64,000 nt of DNA from Plotosus lineatus. Lineage: Eukaryota; Chordata; Actinopteri; Siluriformes; Plotosidae. The notes under the pieces are model-generated. The model did not search any database, was not told the DNA's origin, and saw only the letters and a program-made list of their open reading frames with translations. Positions 53,000 through 64,000 of this stretch are shown in pieces (position 1 is the stretch's first letter; each line of letters starts with the position of its first letter). Location of the stretch: the NCBI GenBank assembly GCA_024760905.1, contig CM045734.1, positions 37,376,064-37,440,063 on the forward strand. Reading direction: 5' to 3'. The translations under genes were made by a program, and so were the position numbers.

Positions 53000-55900
53000 T
53001 CATTCTTCATTCATTCATCATCTTCCGCTTCTTCCAGGGTCGGGTCGTGGGAGCAGCAACCTCAGCTAAGAGGCCTAGACATCCCTCTCCTTAGCCACTT
53101 CCTCCAGCTCTTCCGGGGGGACACTGAGGCATTCCCAGACAAGCCGAGACATAGTCCCTCCAGCGTGTTCTCGGTCGACCCTGGGGTCTCTTCCCAGTTG
53201 GGCATGCCCGAAACACCACACCAGGGAGGCGTTCGGGAGGCATTCTAACCAGATTCCCAAGCCACCTCAACTGGCCCCTCTCAATGCAGATCTACTCCAA
53301 GCTCTACCCGGATGGTAGAGCTTCTCACCTTATCTCTAAGGGAGAGCCCCACCACTCGGCGAAGCAAGCTCATTTCAGCCGTTTGTATCCGCGACGCTGT
53401 TCTTTCGGACACTACCCAAAGCTCGTGACCATAGGTGAGGGTTGGAACGTAGATCTTCTGGTAAATTGAGAGCGTTGCCTTATCACTCAGCTTCTTCTTC
53501 ACCACGATGGACCGGTACAGGCTCCGTTTAACAGCAGAGGCTGCAGCGATCCGTCTGTCGATCGCCCGCTCCATCCTTCCCTCACTTATTAACAAGACCC
53601 CAAGATACTTAAACTCCTCTACATGGGGCAGGACCTCATTCCCGACCCGGAGGGTGCATTCCACTCTTGTCCGACTGAGAACCATGGTCTTGGACTTGGA
53701 GGTGCTGATTTTCATCCTGGCCGCCTCGCACTTGACTGCGAATTGCTCCAATGAGAGCTGGAGGTCTCAGCCTGATGAAGCCAAAGGATAACATCATCCG
53801 GAAAAAGCAGAGACGAGATCCAATGGCTACCAAACTAGAACCTAGAACCCCTCAACGCCTTGGCTGCGTGTAGAAATTCTGTCCATAAAAATTATGAACA
53901 GAATCTGTGACAAAGGACAGCCTTGGCGGACTCCAACCCTCACCGGAAACGAATTCGACCTGTTGTTACCAATATGAACTAAACTTTGGCTCCCATGATA
54001 CAGCAATCAAATGGCACGTAGCAACAGGTCAGGAACACCATACACCCGGAGCACGACCCACAAGATAGCCCGAGGGACACGGTCGAAAGCCTTCTCCAAA
54101 TCCACAAAACACATGTGGACAGATTGGGCAAACTCCCATGCCCTTGCAAGATCCTGTGGGGTGCATAGAGTTAGTCAAGAGTGATACGGCCAGGACAAAA
54201 AAAACACATTATTCTTCCTGAATCCGAGGTTTGACTATCGGTCGGATCCTCCCCTCCAGTTCGCCTGCATAGACCTTCCCGGGTAGGCTGAGGAGTGTGA
54301 TTCCCCAATAATTGGAACACACCCTTCGGTCCCCCTTTTTAAAAAGCCTGCCCCATTTGCCAATCCAGAGGTACTGCCCCCGATAACCATGAGAAGTTGC
54401 AGAGACATGTCAACCAAGACAGTCCTACAGAATCCAGAGCTCTGAGATATTCAGGGCAAATCTCATCCAACCCCGGAGCCCGTCCAAGCAGACCCCTGCC
54501 CAAATCCCCAGGGTCTTCCTCCTCTACAGAAGGCGTGTTGGTGGGATTGAGGAGGTCCTCAAAGTATTCCCTCCGCCCCCAGACGACATCCCCAGTTGAG
54601 GTGAGCAGCTCCCCACCGCCACTGTAAATAGTGTTTGTGGAGAACTGCTTCCCCTTCCTGAAGCGTCGGATGATGGTTCAGAACATTTTTGAGGCCAACC
54701 GATAATCAGTCTCCAGGCCCACACCGAACTCCTCCCACGCCCAAAATTTTGCATCTGTGACAGCCTTGGCTGCAGCACGCTTGGCCTGCCGGTACCTGTC
54801 CGCTGCCTCGGGAGTCCCACAGGACAGCCCCATCACCACAGGTGTCCACCACTGGGTTCAGGGCTTACCGCCACGACAAGCACCGACGACCTTCTGGCAA
54901 CAGCTATGGGCTTCTGCCTCGGCAATAGAGGCACGAAACATGGCCCATTCGGATTTCATGTCACCCGCCTCCTCCAGGACGTGGTTGTAGCTCTGCCGGA
55001 GGTGGGAGTTAAAGGCCTCTTGGACAGGAGACTCTGCCAAACGTTCCCAGCAGACCCTAATTACACACTTGAGCCTGCCAGGTCTGGAAGGCTGCCTCCC
55101 CCACCATCAAAGCCAGCTCACCACCAGGTGGTGATCAATTGACAGCTCAGCTCCCCTCTTCACCCAAGTATCCAGAAGATGCGGCCACAAATCCGGTGAC
55201 ACAACTACAAAGTCGATCATCGAACTGCAACCTAGGGTGTCCTGGTGCCAAGTGCACTTGTGGGCACCCTTATGTTCAAACATGGTGTTCGTAATAGACA
55301 CACTGTGATGAGCACAGAAGTCCAACAACGAAACAATATTTGGGTTCAGACTGAAGAGGCCATACCTACCGATTACACCCTTCCAGGTCACACTATTGTT
55401 ACCCACATGGGCGTTGAAGTCTCCCAAGACAACGAGTGAGTCTCATGAGGGAGCGTTCTCCAACACACCCTCTAAAGACTCCAAAAAGGGTGAGTATGCT
55501 GAACTGTCATTTGGTACATAAGCACAAATAACAGTCAGGACCCCCTCCACCAGAAGGCAGAGGGAAGCTACCTTTTCATCGACCGGGGAGAACCGCAACG
55601 TTTGGGCACCGAGACGGGGGGCAACAAGGATGCCCACACCGGCTTGCTGCCTCTCCCCATGAGCAACTCCAGAATGGAAAAAGGTCCACTCTCTCTCGAG
55701 ATGGGTGGTTCCAGAGCCCAAGCTTTTCTTTGAGGTGAGCCCGACTATATCTAGTCACTATCTCTCCACCTCATGGACCAGCTCAGGCTCCTTCCCCACC
55801 AGAGAGGTGACATTCCATGTCCCAAGAGTCAGAGCCAGTAACCAAGGATCAGTCCAACAGAACCCATGCCTACGGCTGACACCCACCTCACATTGCACCC

Positions 55901-56280
55901 GAACCCTATGACCCCTTCCACAGGTGGTGGGTCCATGGGAGGGCAGACCCATGTCTCCTTTCTGGGCTGGGACAGGCCAGGCTCCACAGGCAGAAGCCCG
56001 ACCACCAGGCCTGGCTCCAGGGTGGATCCCGGTGACTCGCGTCCAGACAAAGAAAACTGTATTCTTTTTTTTTTTTTTTTTTCCATACAGGTCTTCTGAA
56101 CTGCACTTTGTCTGGACCTTCACCCAGGACCTGTTTGACTTGGGTGACCCTACCTGGGGCATTATGCCCCGGACAATATAGCCGCTAGGATCATTAGGTC
56201 ACGCAAACCCCTCCACCACGATAGGGTGGCGATAATAAGACTGCCGAGTAAAAGGGAAAAAGCCGAAAGGAAGACAGACA
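53000..56280 (-). mobile_element. LINE family 2, near full length, inactive
   Basis: A minus-strand non-LTR element of about 3.3 kb containing, right to left, an apurinic-type endonuclease, reverse transcriptase and C-terminal region, with many stops and frameshifts. The 3' end (left) reads GAAGCGGAAGATGATGAATG plus ATGA repeats. An A/T homopolymer at about 56,065-56,083 lies near the 5' end. Clade uncertain. Confidence 0.85.
53075..56162 (-). pseudogene. LINE family 2 endonuclease/reverse transcriptase pseudogene
   Basis: Endonuclease: GTWNVTSLVGKEPELVHEVE (about 55,758-55,830), SGVAHGERQQAGVGILVAPR and VICAYVPND (55,443-55,721), [25 protein letters not shown] and [10 protein letters not shown] (55,107-55,427), which cover the metal-binding and catalytic His motifs. 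RT: VDLEKAFDRVPR near 54,100 and GVRQGCPLS near 53,930. The catalytic block near 53,800 reads LLFPDDVIL, where most relatives have FADD. C-terminal: AARMKISTSKSKTMVLSRTR, EEFKYLGVLL, VPTLTYGHELWV, EMSLLRRVVGLSLRDKV (53,281-53,751). The Asp pair is kept but the frame is broken in several places, so no product is expected. Confidence 0.85.
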
Positions 56281-56444
56281 GATAGTTCATTGAAAAAAGA
56301 AAAAAAATTGTTTAGTCAATTATCAAAAGTTTGGTTATGCAATAAGGGAGAGACAAAACAAGTTATCCTGCTGAGTGGAATTGGGAAGGAAATAATCATC
56401 GCGTGGTAGGAAATAGTGGAAGATATGTTTTATACATTACTTAC
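56281..56444. other. Spacer
   Basis: Nothing recognised. Confidence 0.5.
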
Positions 56445-56742
56445 AATACCTGGCCATTAAAAATTGGTGCATGCTAATATTCTGTTGGGATGCCTTTAGT
56501 TTTGATTACAGCATGTAATTTCTAGGGCATTGTTGCTTCAGTTGGTCGGGTCAAGGATCAGCAACATTATGTGGAAATAAATTGAAGTCTGTGATGATCT
56601 GAATATACTATTACCGTAGATTACCAGCTTATCCCATCAATGCACTTTTTTAATAGTGAAAGAGTGGTTCAAGGAGCATGAGGATTCATTTTCACACACG
56701 AGTGTGTTTCACGAATAAGCAACACTTAACACCAAGTTTCAC
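56445..56742 (+). mobile_element. Tc1-like element fragment
   Basis: Starts CAATACCTGGCCATTAAAAA, typical of a fish Tc1-like end. It contains GGGCATTGTTGCTTCAGTTG and CAGCAACATTATGTGG, shared with 28,303-28,735. Cut at the right by a SINE A. Confidence 0.6.
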
Positions 56743-56745
56743 CAA

Positions 56746-57050
56746 GGTAAAGTCCATTGGGCTTTTTACACTCGAGCCATAGTGGCTCATCGAACTGGTG
56801 CTTATCCTTGGTTTCCATAGCGTGAAGCGACTAGGTGTACAACTCCTCCTGCATGGGACACTAGTCCATCGCAGGTTACCTTCCCAGTATATTTTTTACT
56901 GGTACCCATTTATACTGCTGGGTGAACAGAGGCACACTTGTGGTTAAGACCTTGCCCTGGGGTATGAGCACAGTGGGGGCCTATCTGGGATTTGAACACA
57001 CAACCTCCCAGCCACGAGTGCAGCACCCTAACCACTACGCCACCGGTCCC
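56746..57050 (-). mobile_element. SINE family A, full length
   Basis: Tail complement GGTAAAGTCCATTGGGCTTT at the left; head complement CACTACGCCACCGGTCCC at 57,050. Confidence 0.88.
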
Positions 57051-57051
57051 A

Positions 57052-57248
57052 CGTTGCAGTTAGTACTTAAGCCTTAAAGCTTCTGAGACCCTGGTTTGAT
57101 CCTGAGCTCAGATTACTGTCTGTGCAGGGTTCTGCACGTTCGCTCTACTGTACAATCTTGTCCCATCCGAGGTATATTCCCATCTCATGGCCAGGATTCC
57201 CATCATAAGCCTGACTATGATAAAGCAGGTACTGAGAATGAATGAATA
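57052..57248 (+). mobile_element. SINE family D, internally shortened
   Basis: Head CGTTGCAGTTAGTACTTAAG, B-box-like TGGTTTGATCCTG, then AGATTACTGTCTGTGCAGGG. The tail reads GATAAAGCAGGTACTGAGAA followed by TGAATGAATAA. It resembles a widespread fish SINE from memory. Confidence 0.7.
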
Positions 57249-57914
57249 ACATCTAAGCTCAACTACACAAATCCTTTTCATGTTCAGAGCAGTAACGCAT
57301 CATTTTGTTAGTTCGGAATCAGTTTACATATATTGTATCTGTCATAAGGATTCTCACTCTGAAGTCCCTTGAGTACCATACAGGTTTTATTTACACCATG
57401 ATCTATAAAGGGGATATCAATCTGGTATGTTAATAGAGGTGTTGATTTGGTCAGGCATTACCAAACTCATTAGATGAAGGCACAGCAAGCCCGATAGAGC
57501 TCATTTCCTCAAGTGAGGCATCTCTGCAATGAAGTAAGCCCATGTGAAAAGTATACTAATCTACACTATAAAAATATCGCAGCCATCATGCTGAGGTGAT
57601 TATGTGCCTGAGCTAAAATATAACTTCATGTTATCACTCAGCCTGCTTCCTCACCACAGTCAAGAGTGCGCAAGTTTGTAGAACCTTACATTTTTAGCTG
57701 TGATAGAGCACCAAATCATTACAGCAGCTTATTCTCCGAGTCATACTCATTGCATTCAATGTTTATTCACAGAGAACAATCTGAAAGCACCGTAACGCCT
57801 CACCCTCAGATAATATCCCCAGAACAACTTACACTGGACAGCCATGGCAATAGAATCTCTGGAAGGCAAAGGGAATAATATTGCTTATCTGGTTACAATA
57901 GCACGTGTCAAGTA
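57249..57914. other. Unrecognised sequence
   Basis: Nothing recognised. Confidence 0.5.
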
Positions 57915-58291
57915 GTAGATATCAAAGGCAGCAACTTTTTCAAAGTTCTTTGTGTTGGAAGTATGAAAAATGGGTTATCGGTAATCAAAGGAACTGAGAG
58001 ACTTTGGCAAGGGACAAACTGGAGAAATGACTAATCAGAACATTTCCAAAACATCACATCCTGAGTGGTGTTATTCGTATTCAGTAGTTAGGTCCTACCT
58101 AACTAGCGGCCCAAAGAAAAACACTCAAATGAACTCACAGAGTCATGAGTGCCCGAGGATCACTGATGTGTCTGGGGAGTTAAAGTTAACCTGCCTCATC
58201 TAATCCCACAGATCATCCACTGTAGCACCAACTGATGAAAACGGTAATGCTGGCTATGACAGAAATATGTCTTGCTGCATATGAAGCTGTA

Positions 58292-59486
58292 GACAGTAAT
58301 CCCCCAACACTTGCCGTTTCCTACTTCGCGTCCCCGCACTATCGTGGGATTTCCCATCGGAAAATTAAAAATTAATGACAGAGAGAGATTTTTCAAAATT
58401 CATGCACACTATGTTCAACTATGCTTCCCAACGTTCTCTGTTCTCCTGCTTGACTTGAGTGTTCGCTGATTGGCTGAGATTATATTTCCCAGCATCCAAC
58501 ACACCTTTCCTCCCTCATGAGGAGGAATAAAACTTTTATTGAGCTCAAGGGAAGCACTGGGGTGCGGGAAAAATCATGTTCACCATAGTGGTGAGGGAAA
58601 AACAAAAACCAAAATCACTGTGAGAGTATAACACGGAAACTGGTCGAGCACAGAGCTATTTATAGCACGCTGATGGCTGAGTGGTTTCAGGTGCGCTCTC
58701 TGGATTTCGCCTGCGGGTAACAGCCACGCCCCTAACCAACGCATGCATTTGGAGAGGGAGAGAGAGAGTGAAACACCTGTGAGTTTGGACACTAACATGA
58801 TACGTACTAAAGCAAAGGCTCTGGAGGTGCTGAGGAGCCCCAAATCAAGCACCAGTGCCGCCAATGATTCTCCTTCTCGACATGGCCATGGATTTGTTAT
58901 TTATTAGGTTTGTTATACAGTATTTATATATTTATTGTCATTATAAGGTGTATAATTTATTGATATAATAATACACATTGCCTGTGTGGGGCCGGTGGCG
59001 TAGTGGTTAGGGTGCTGCGCTCATGATCGGGAGGTTGAGAGTTCGAATCCCACTGAGACCCTCACTGTGCTAAGACCCCTGGGCAAGGTCTCAACCACAA
59101 GTGTGCCTCTGTTCACCCAGCAGTATAAGTGGGTACCAGTAAAATATACTGGGAAGGTAACCTGCGATCGACTGCGAGCGTCCCATCCAGGGGGAGTTGA
59201 ACTCCTGGTCATTTCACACTACAGAAACCGGGGATAAGTACCGGCCTGATGAGCCACAAGGCTAAGCCACTAGGCTCAGGTGTAAAAACCCTTTGACTTA
59301 CCTTTACACATTGCCTGTATGACATTAACATGCATAGAACACTTTAAAATTAACTTCTATATAAATTTAATATAATATATAGGTAAGTGGGTGTCCTTAA
59401 GAAGTGGCAGAAGTCATTTAGCGGTTTTTCGAATTTCGGGGAGGGAGTGCTGCTCCCCATTAACCGTGAAATAAGGGGGATTACTG
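58292..59486. mobile_element. Tigger-like element (group T4) inserted in Tc1
   Basis: Left end CAGTAATCCCCCAACACTTG; reverse-complemented right end CAGTAATCCCCCTTATTTCA. TA lies at 58,290-58,291 and 59,487-59,488. There is no transposase. A SINE A is nested within. Confidence 0.8.
58986..59305 (+). mobile_element. SINE family A nested in the T4 element
   Basis: Target duplication ACACATTGCCTGT at 58,973-58,985 and 59,306-59,318 (identical). The head GGGGCCGGTGGCGTAGTGGT with B box GAGTTCGAATCCC is close to what an active tRNA promoter needs. The tail is CTTTGACTTACCTTT. Confidence 0.93.
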
Positions 59487-59870
59487 TATCTTCAAACTAG
59501 TCAGGGTGTACATGCTGACTCCTACTCCCCATCTATGCCGGGCATATTTGAGCATCAAAACTGGACCATGGTGTAACATCAGAAGGTGGCCTGAACTGAC
59601 GAAGCCCCTTTGCCTTTACTTCATGTGGACAGCCAGGTATGTTTGTGTCATTTTTCTATGAGATTTGGTACCAGTGTGTATTATGAAACAAAAACAAGCA
59701 GAGGCAGTGCCGCCAGTGTCAGGGCAGTGTACTGCTGGGAAACCACGAAGTTTAAGCCTGCAAATTCCAAGATCCAGCATTTGTGGAATGTGCTTGAAAA
59801 ATAAGCTGAAACCATGGAGGCCCCACTTCACCAAATACAGGACTTACTATTAATGTGTTGGCGCCAGATG

Positions 59871-60361
59871 CTACAGAACATTTTCAATGTATGTGATCAG
59901 CACATGCAAAAGGTATGATCAGTATACACAAAGTATAAGCATCGAGATATATAGAAATGTTAGAATAAATCATGATGTATAACACAGGTCCTGTTTTTAA
60001 GCATGTGCCTCCTGATGGCAAGAGCATATTTGTGCCTATGTGGTACTGACATACAGACAGGAAAAATCACAAAACAAACATGGCAGGCTCCATCTGTTTC
60101 AGTGGGTTTAGCCGAGTCGAAGAGTGCATGGCAATTGCAAGCTGGAAAAAAAAAAAAGAAAAAAGAAAAGAAATATGCTGCTCACTTATGGTACATTTCA
60201 AATAATTACTCTGCATTTCTCAACATCACTTTATTTGAGCAAATGAGCTTCATATGTCCATAGAGTACATTTATGTGCTCATTCATAACCCTTTTATGGT
60301 GAAATGTAATATTGTCGAACTGAAAAATGTATTTGAGATTTAAAGATTGAATTATTAGGAA
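59871..60361. other. Unrecognised sequence
   Basis: Nothing recognised apart from an A-rich run near 60,150. Confidence 0.5.
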
Positions 60362-60712
60362 GTGGTGGTCCAGCGGTAAGGTGCTGGATTACCGATCCCA
60401 AGATTAGGGGTTTAAGCCACGCTGTGAACGGCTGTCACTTCTGACCCTGTAGTGCAGCCAACTGGGTTATCTAAAACCGGCCATGTCTCTCAATGTCTGT
60501 GGTGTGAGCTGTGTAAAAAATTTTTAAAAATAATTAAAAAAAAAACCATTGCTGACTTTGGTTAAGAGTAGGCTACATAGCCATCAGCAAACTTCTGCCT
60601 TGCAATGGCCAGACGAGCTGTCCAGGGTCTACTTTGCTCTCACACAGTCGGCTGAGATGGGCACCAACCTTCCCACGACCCTAATTAGAATTAAACGGTT
60701 TGGAAAATGAAT
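60362..60712 (+). mobile_element. SINE family B, full length
   Basis: Head AGTGGTGGTCCAGCGGTAAG, B-box-like GGGGTTTAAGCC, body CCGGCCATGTCTCTCAATGT, tail CCCTAATTAGAATTAAACGG followed by AATGAATGG. Flanking ATTGAATTATTA and ATTGCATTATGA may be a decayed target duplication. Confidence 0.85.
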
Positions 60713-61744
60713 GGAGGATGAGATTGCATTATGAATTTAATTTAATTAATGTAATCCCGACCACTGAAACCACATTCATAATTCCCTTATACCAAGTCAG
60801 GTTTCACTCTTATCTTTGGTCTTTCATCCACCATTCACACGACTGAATATAATATATGATCTGGAATTTAACTCCTGCAGCAGCACTTGTCCTTCAGATG
60901 AAGAAAAATTCTTCTTCCGCTTAGATTCCTGTGCTTCTGTGGATTGCTGGACTCTGATAACCCCTTATGCCTTTCTGAATATTTACACTCCTATGTTCTT
61001 TTACAGGGATTATGGGGGTGTTCAACTGCTAATCACAGCAACTGGTATGCACTTTCAATTTGCAAAAACAATGGGATTCAGTAATCTAGAAACACAGCCT
61101 GGAACAATTCCAAGGTTAAGAACACATCATTTATCCGACGTAAATTTTTATGAATATTGTTAACAACAAACTGAAAAAAAGTTTTATGATATTGATAAAT
61201 GAGGTCAAATGATTTTAAACCCCATAAGCAGCTCAAGCAAACTGAACTCTTCACTTGTAGTGCAAAAACATTATTTTATATCCTCATGTACCTATTGTGA
61301 TATTTGTGAATGTTATAATCTGTGGCCATATTAAGGGCAAAACATGATTTTATTCAATACCAGCATATATCAGATTTTCTCCAGTATTACTGAAAACCGA
61401 AGTATTAGAACTGAACCAATACTACACGAATTTAATATCATCTGCTTTGTTTTAGCAGTCACGACTGCATGCTATATGATTATTTACAGAGCAGAGCAGA
61501 GCAGAGCAGAGCAGATCACAGCACACACTTCCTTTCAAAAAAGTAAATCATAGAACACATTCAAGGTTTGATATGACTCATAGTTAGCCTTAGACACTGA
61601 AGAGGGATGTGGAAAAGAAGAACCTCTCATTGACCGATCTAGTTCATTCAGAAAAAAAAATCAAAAAGTTTTTATCAAAGGATATATTAAAATATCTATA
61701 CTGCGTTTTACCCTAACAATTGAAAGAGGAAAATTTGTCATTAC
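60713..61744. other. Unrecognised sequence
   Basis: A 115-codon frame at 60,816-61,163 (+) shows no domain or splice context. A pentamer repeat (AGAGC)5 lies at about 61,490-61,515. Confidence 0.45.
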
Positions 61745-62072
61745 AAGTGGTAGCACGGTGTCGAAATCTGTCAAACAGAAAGAGGGTTCAAGTCCCAGGC
61801 CTGCCGAGGGCTTTTCTGCATGGAGCTTGAATATATATTACTTGTATAGGTTTCCTCCGAGGACTCTAGTTTCATCCCACAATCCAAGCATGCACACTAT
61901 GCTAATTAGCTGTTCCCAATTGCTCCTTGGTCTGAGTGTAAGTTGGCCAGCAATGGACTGGCGGGCCAGCTATTCAGAGTGTACACCACCAAAGCCCAGA
62001 GTCGCCTGTGATAGGCTTCAGCCTCACCATGACTCTAGTAGGATTAAACGGTTGAGCAAAAAAATTACTGAA
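61745..62072 (+). mobile_element. SINE family C, diverged
   Basis: Head AGTGGTAGCACGGTGTCGAA, B box GGGTTCAAGTCCC, body GGTTTCCTCCGAGGACTCTA, tail TAGGATTAAACGGTTGAGCA. Confidence 0.8.
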
Positions 62073-62202
62073 TAAACAAATGTTTACATATCACGTAATG
62101 AACAAGCCATAATAAAGATGCACCAATAACAACAATAATAAGAACCTGACGGACCATTTTCCAATGAGAAACACTGGATTTCAATTTTTATTTTTTTCAT
62201 CA

Positions 62203-62541
62203 TCATTTTCTGTAACCGCTTAATCCTAATTAGGGTTATGGGGAGGCTAGCGCTCATCCCAGCTGACTCCGGGCGAGGGCAAAGTACACCCTGGACAGCT
62301 CGCCAGGCCATCGCAGAGTGGAAACATGCTGACGGTTTTGCAGCCTACTCTTTTCGAAAGTCAGCAATAGTTCTTTTACATGAACCTCTCACCACAGACA
62401 GTGAAAGACATGGCCGGCCTTTGATAACCCAGTTAGCTGCACTGGGGGGGATAGTGACAACCTTGTGGAGAGTGGGACTTGAACCCCCAACCTTTGGATC
62501 AGCGATCTCGTGCCCTTTACCACTCGGCCACCACTGCCCCC
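62203..62541 (-). mobile_element. SINE family B, full length
   Basis: Tail complement CCGCTTAATCCTAATTAGGG at the left; head complement TCGGCCACCACTGCC at the right, followed by a C-rich run. Confidence 0.88.
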
Positions 62542-62588
62542 CCACCCCCCCACCCCCCGCCCCCCCGCCCCCACCCCCGCCCCCACCC
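62537..62588. repeat. C-rich simple repeat
   Basis: CCCCCCA/CCCCCGC repeats giving artefactual Pro- and Gly-rich frames. Confidence 0.95.
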
Positions 62589-62609
62589 ATTATACAGTAC
62601 AATCACATT

Positions 62610-62883
62610 CAAACATATATACATCTACTATTACTACTCCTTTCATTTAAGGGCCAACACTCACAACCATTCACTCTCACACCTCGGGGCACCTTAAAAC
62701 AGCCAATTAGCCTACTGTTTATGTTTGTGGATTCCGGTAGGAAACCAAAGTACGCAGAAGAAACCCACGCACGCACTTGGAAAACATGCAAACTCCACAC
62801 AGAAACTCCCAGGCTGGGAATCGAACCCAGGCCTTCTTGCTGTGAGGTAGACGTGCTAACCATTATATCATCATGCCACCCTG
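62610..62883 (-). mobile_element. SINE family C, 3'-truncated
   Basis: Body complement (CAACCATTCACTCTCACACC, ACATGCAAACTCCACACAGA) and head complement (TGCTAACCATTATATCATCA). The tail is missing. Confidence 0.8.
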
Positions 62884-62885
62884 TT

Positions 62886-63224
62886 TAGATCCTTCGATTT
62901 CTTTAAATGCAATTAACATAAATAACAATTTATCAAACATAAATAGTTGATTGTTCTCAGTAGAATAATCACTATGATTCCTACATGTAATATGCTTACA
63001 TCTCTAAAACCCAATGCCAACATCCGGAGACCCAGCTTGAAAAGCCCTACAATCAACTGCTCCGAATAAATTTGTTAATGAGCAATTGTAAATAATAATA
63101 ATAATAATAATAATAATACACAGTATACTTAAAACATGGTTTAACTCCAGAACTATGAAATAGTTAAAATGACAGCAATGTATAGTCTTGAACAGCACTC
63201 TGAAACAGTACTTATTATATAAAA
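62886..63224. other. Unrecognised sequence with (AAT)n
   Basis: An ATA trinucleotide tract of about nine units lies at 63,091-63,118. Confidence 0.6.
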
Positions 63225-63227
63225 GCC

Positions 63228-63353
63228 ATTCATTCATTCATCTTCTGAACCGCTTAATCCTAATTAGGGTTGCGAGCAGGCTGATTTCCATCTCAGCCGA
63301 CTCTTTGCAAAGTCGGGGTACACCTTGGACAGCTTGCCGGGCCATCACAGGGC
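63228..63353 (-). mobile_element. SINE B/C 3' tail fragment
   Basis: CATTCATTCATTCATCTTCT, then ACCGCTTAATCCTAATTAGG and TTGGACAGCTTGCCGGGCCA. Ends at GGGCCATTATATA, with the short flanking repeat GCCATT. Confidence 0.8.
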
Positions 63354-64000
63354 CATTATATAAAATTAATAGTAATGCGAAATGAAAGGATGCCAATGAT
63401 GTCTATATCACAACTGAGATTAAATTCAGTTAGGTGTACAGTATTTGTGTAGTGAGCCCTTAATTCCAATTAATTAGACAAGCAGACTGATCAGGTTGGC
63501 ATCTCTTTATACACATGATTACTGTACTGATCTTTACAATATCCTCATTCACACTGAATGTCATGCACAATTTCATCCGACAATGCAATATGGCCATAAA
63601 ATTAAGTTTTATTCAATTACAGAAATTGATTTATCAGTATATCAATGAAATATCAAATGTTAGACTATATCTTATTACCTGAGTGGACTATATTTCTAAA
63701 CTAGATGTTTCCTTTTTCATTATTATTTGAAATTATGCCAAATTTGACACATAATGACAATTTTTACTCAGAGGTATGTTTATAAGAACATCATTTTTAA
63801 AAATTTGGTTCATTGAAAGATTAAGATTTATTTTCCTTTAAATTTCCTTTTTGAATATCAATTATACATACGGTAACCAGTGTGAATTGGTAAGTTGAAT
63901 GTTTAAGCTTTCAAAAAGCATTTTCGTGACTATTTTAGATTAGTACAGTATGTGTGAAAGTCATCCTGGCTGATTCATTGTGAGCACAGAATAGGCCACC
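63354..64000. other. Unrecognised AT-rich sequence
   Basis: No gene or repeat recognised up to the window edge. Confidence 0.5.

Larger units (their letters stand above)
57915..59870 (+). mobile_element. Tc1-like transposon, split by a Tigger-like element
   Basis: The left half (57,915-58,291) carries ACTTTGGCAAGGGACAAACT and TGCTGGCTATGACAGAAATA. The right half (59,487-59,870) continues CTAGTCAGGGTGTACATGCT and GAGCATCAAAACTGGACCAT, matching consecutive parts of a Tc1 transposase gene. The halves join cleanly at a TA once the 1.2-kb insert is ignored. Frames are broken: residues such as KTGPWCNIRRWPELT stand where the first catalytic block is expected. Confidence 0.7.

Noticed and set aside
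60816..61163. 115-codon ORF
   Set aside because: No recognisable domain, no splice context, and no sign of conservation that can be judged by eye.
62238..62888. 216-codon plus-strand ORF, longest in the window
   Set aside because: Runs through a SINE B, a C-rich simple repeat and a SINE C, giving a Pro-rich chance frame.

Overview
The window reads as non-coding DNA from a vertebrate nuclear genome, most probably a ray-finned fish. It has no operons, no dense ORFs and no bacterial signals. It holds long (CA)n/(GT)n/(GA)n/(TA)n microsatellites, many tRNA-derived SINEs, and Tc1, Tigger/pogo, hAT and non-LTR (LINE) remnants of the kinds common in fish. The species cannot be fixed from sequence alone.

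Host gene content: I find one convincing coding exon, at 21,260-21,377 on the minus strand. It is 118 nt, has canonical splice sites and a good polypyrimidine tract, and encodes the lead-in and first strand of a C2 domain (MYQLDIVLKKG...LAIRDRGG). This matches the first C2 domain of MCTP proteins (multiple C2 domain and transmembrane region), closest to MCTP1. Much of the window is therefore probably intron of a large mctp1-like gene read right to left. No second exon was recognised.

Layout. 1-9.5 kb: Tigger-like elements (1,259-1,932; 2,055-3,370), a decayed Tc1 with transposase remnants (3,850-5,378), SINEs, and a hAT with 8-bp target duplications (7,102-7,620). 9.5-10.6 kb: a Tc1-like element broken by a SINE and a 75-bp LINE tail. 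11.9-14.5 kb: a Tigger MITE split by a 2-kb Tigger-like element whose core is a long inverted repeat enclosing a LINE endonuclease fragment. 15.3-17.0 kb: more Tigger copies. 17.4-18.3 kb: remnants of a two-gene DNA transposon (SAP-like exon on plus, THAP exon on minus). 19.4-20.9 kb: hAT remnants. 24.1-26.5 kb: three terminal-inverted-repeat elements. 27.7-32.4 kb: Tigger MITEs including a near-duplicate pair, plus Tc1 pieces. 32.8 kb: a tRNA-derived SINE with a possible conserved central domain. 34.7-36.8 kb: a LINE copy lacking its reverse-transcriptase core. 38.7-45.6 kb: SINE-rich, with a short near-perfect hairpin at 40.2 kb and a second copy of the LINE tail at 44.2-44.8 kb. 49.4-50.2 kb: a Tigger keeping its transposase N-terminus. 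53.0-56.3 kb: a near-full-length but broken LINE of a second family. 57.9-59.9 kb: a Tc1 split by a Tigger-like element split by a SINE. 60-64 kb: SINEs and unrecognised sequence.

No intact autonomous transposon and no cooperating gene set was found. The interest lies in transposon architecture, the lone host exon, and a few structures of unclear origin. SINE family names A-F and Tigger group names T1-T5 are local labels for this window, not database names.
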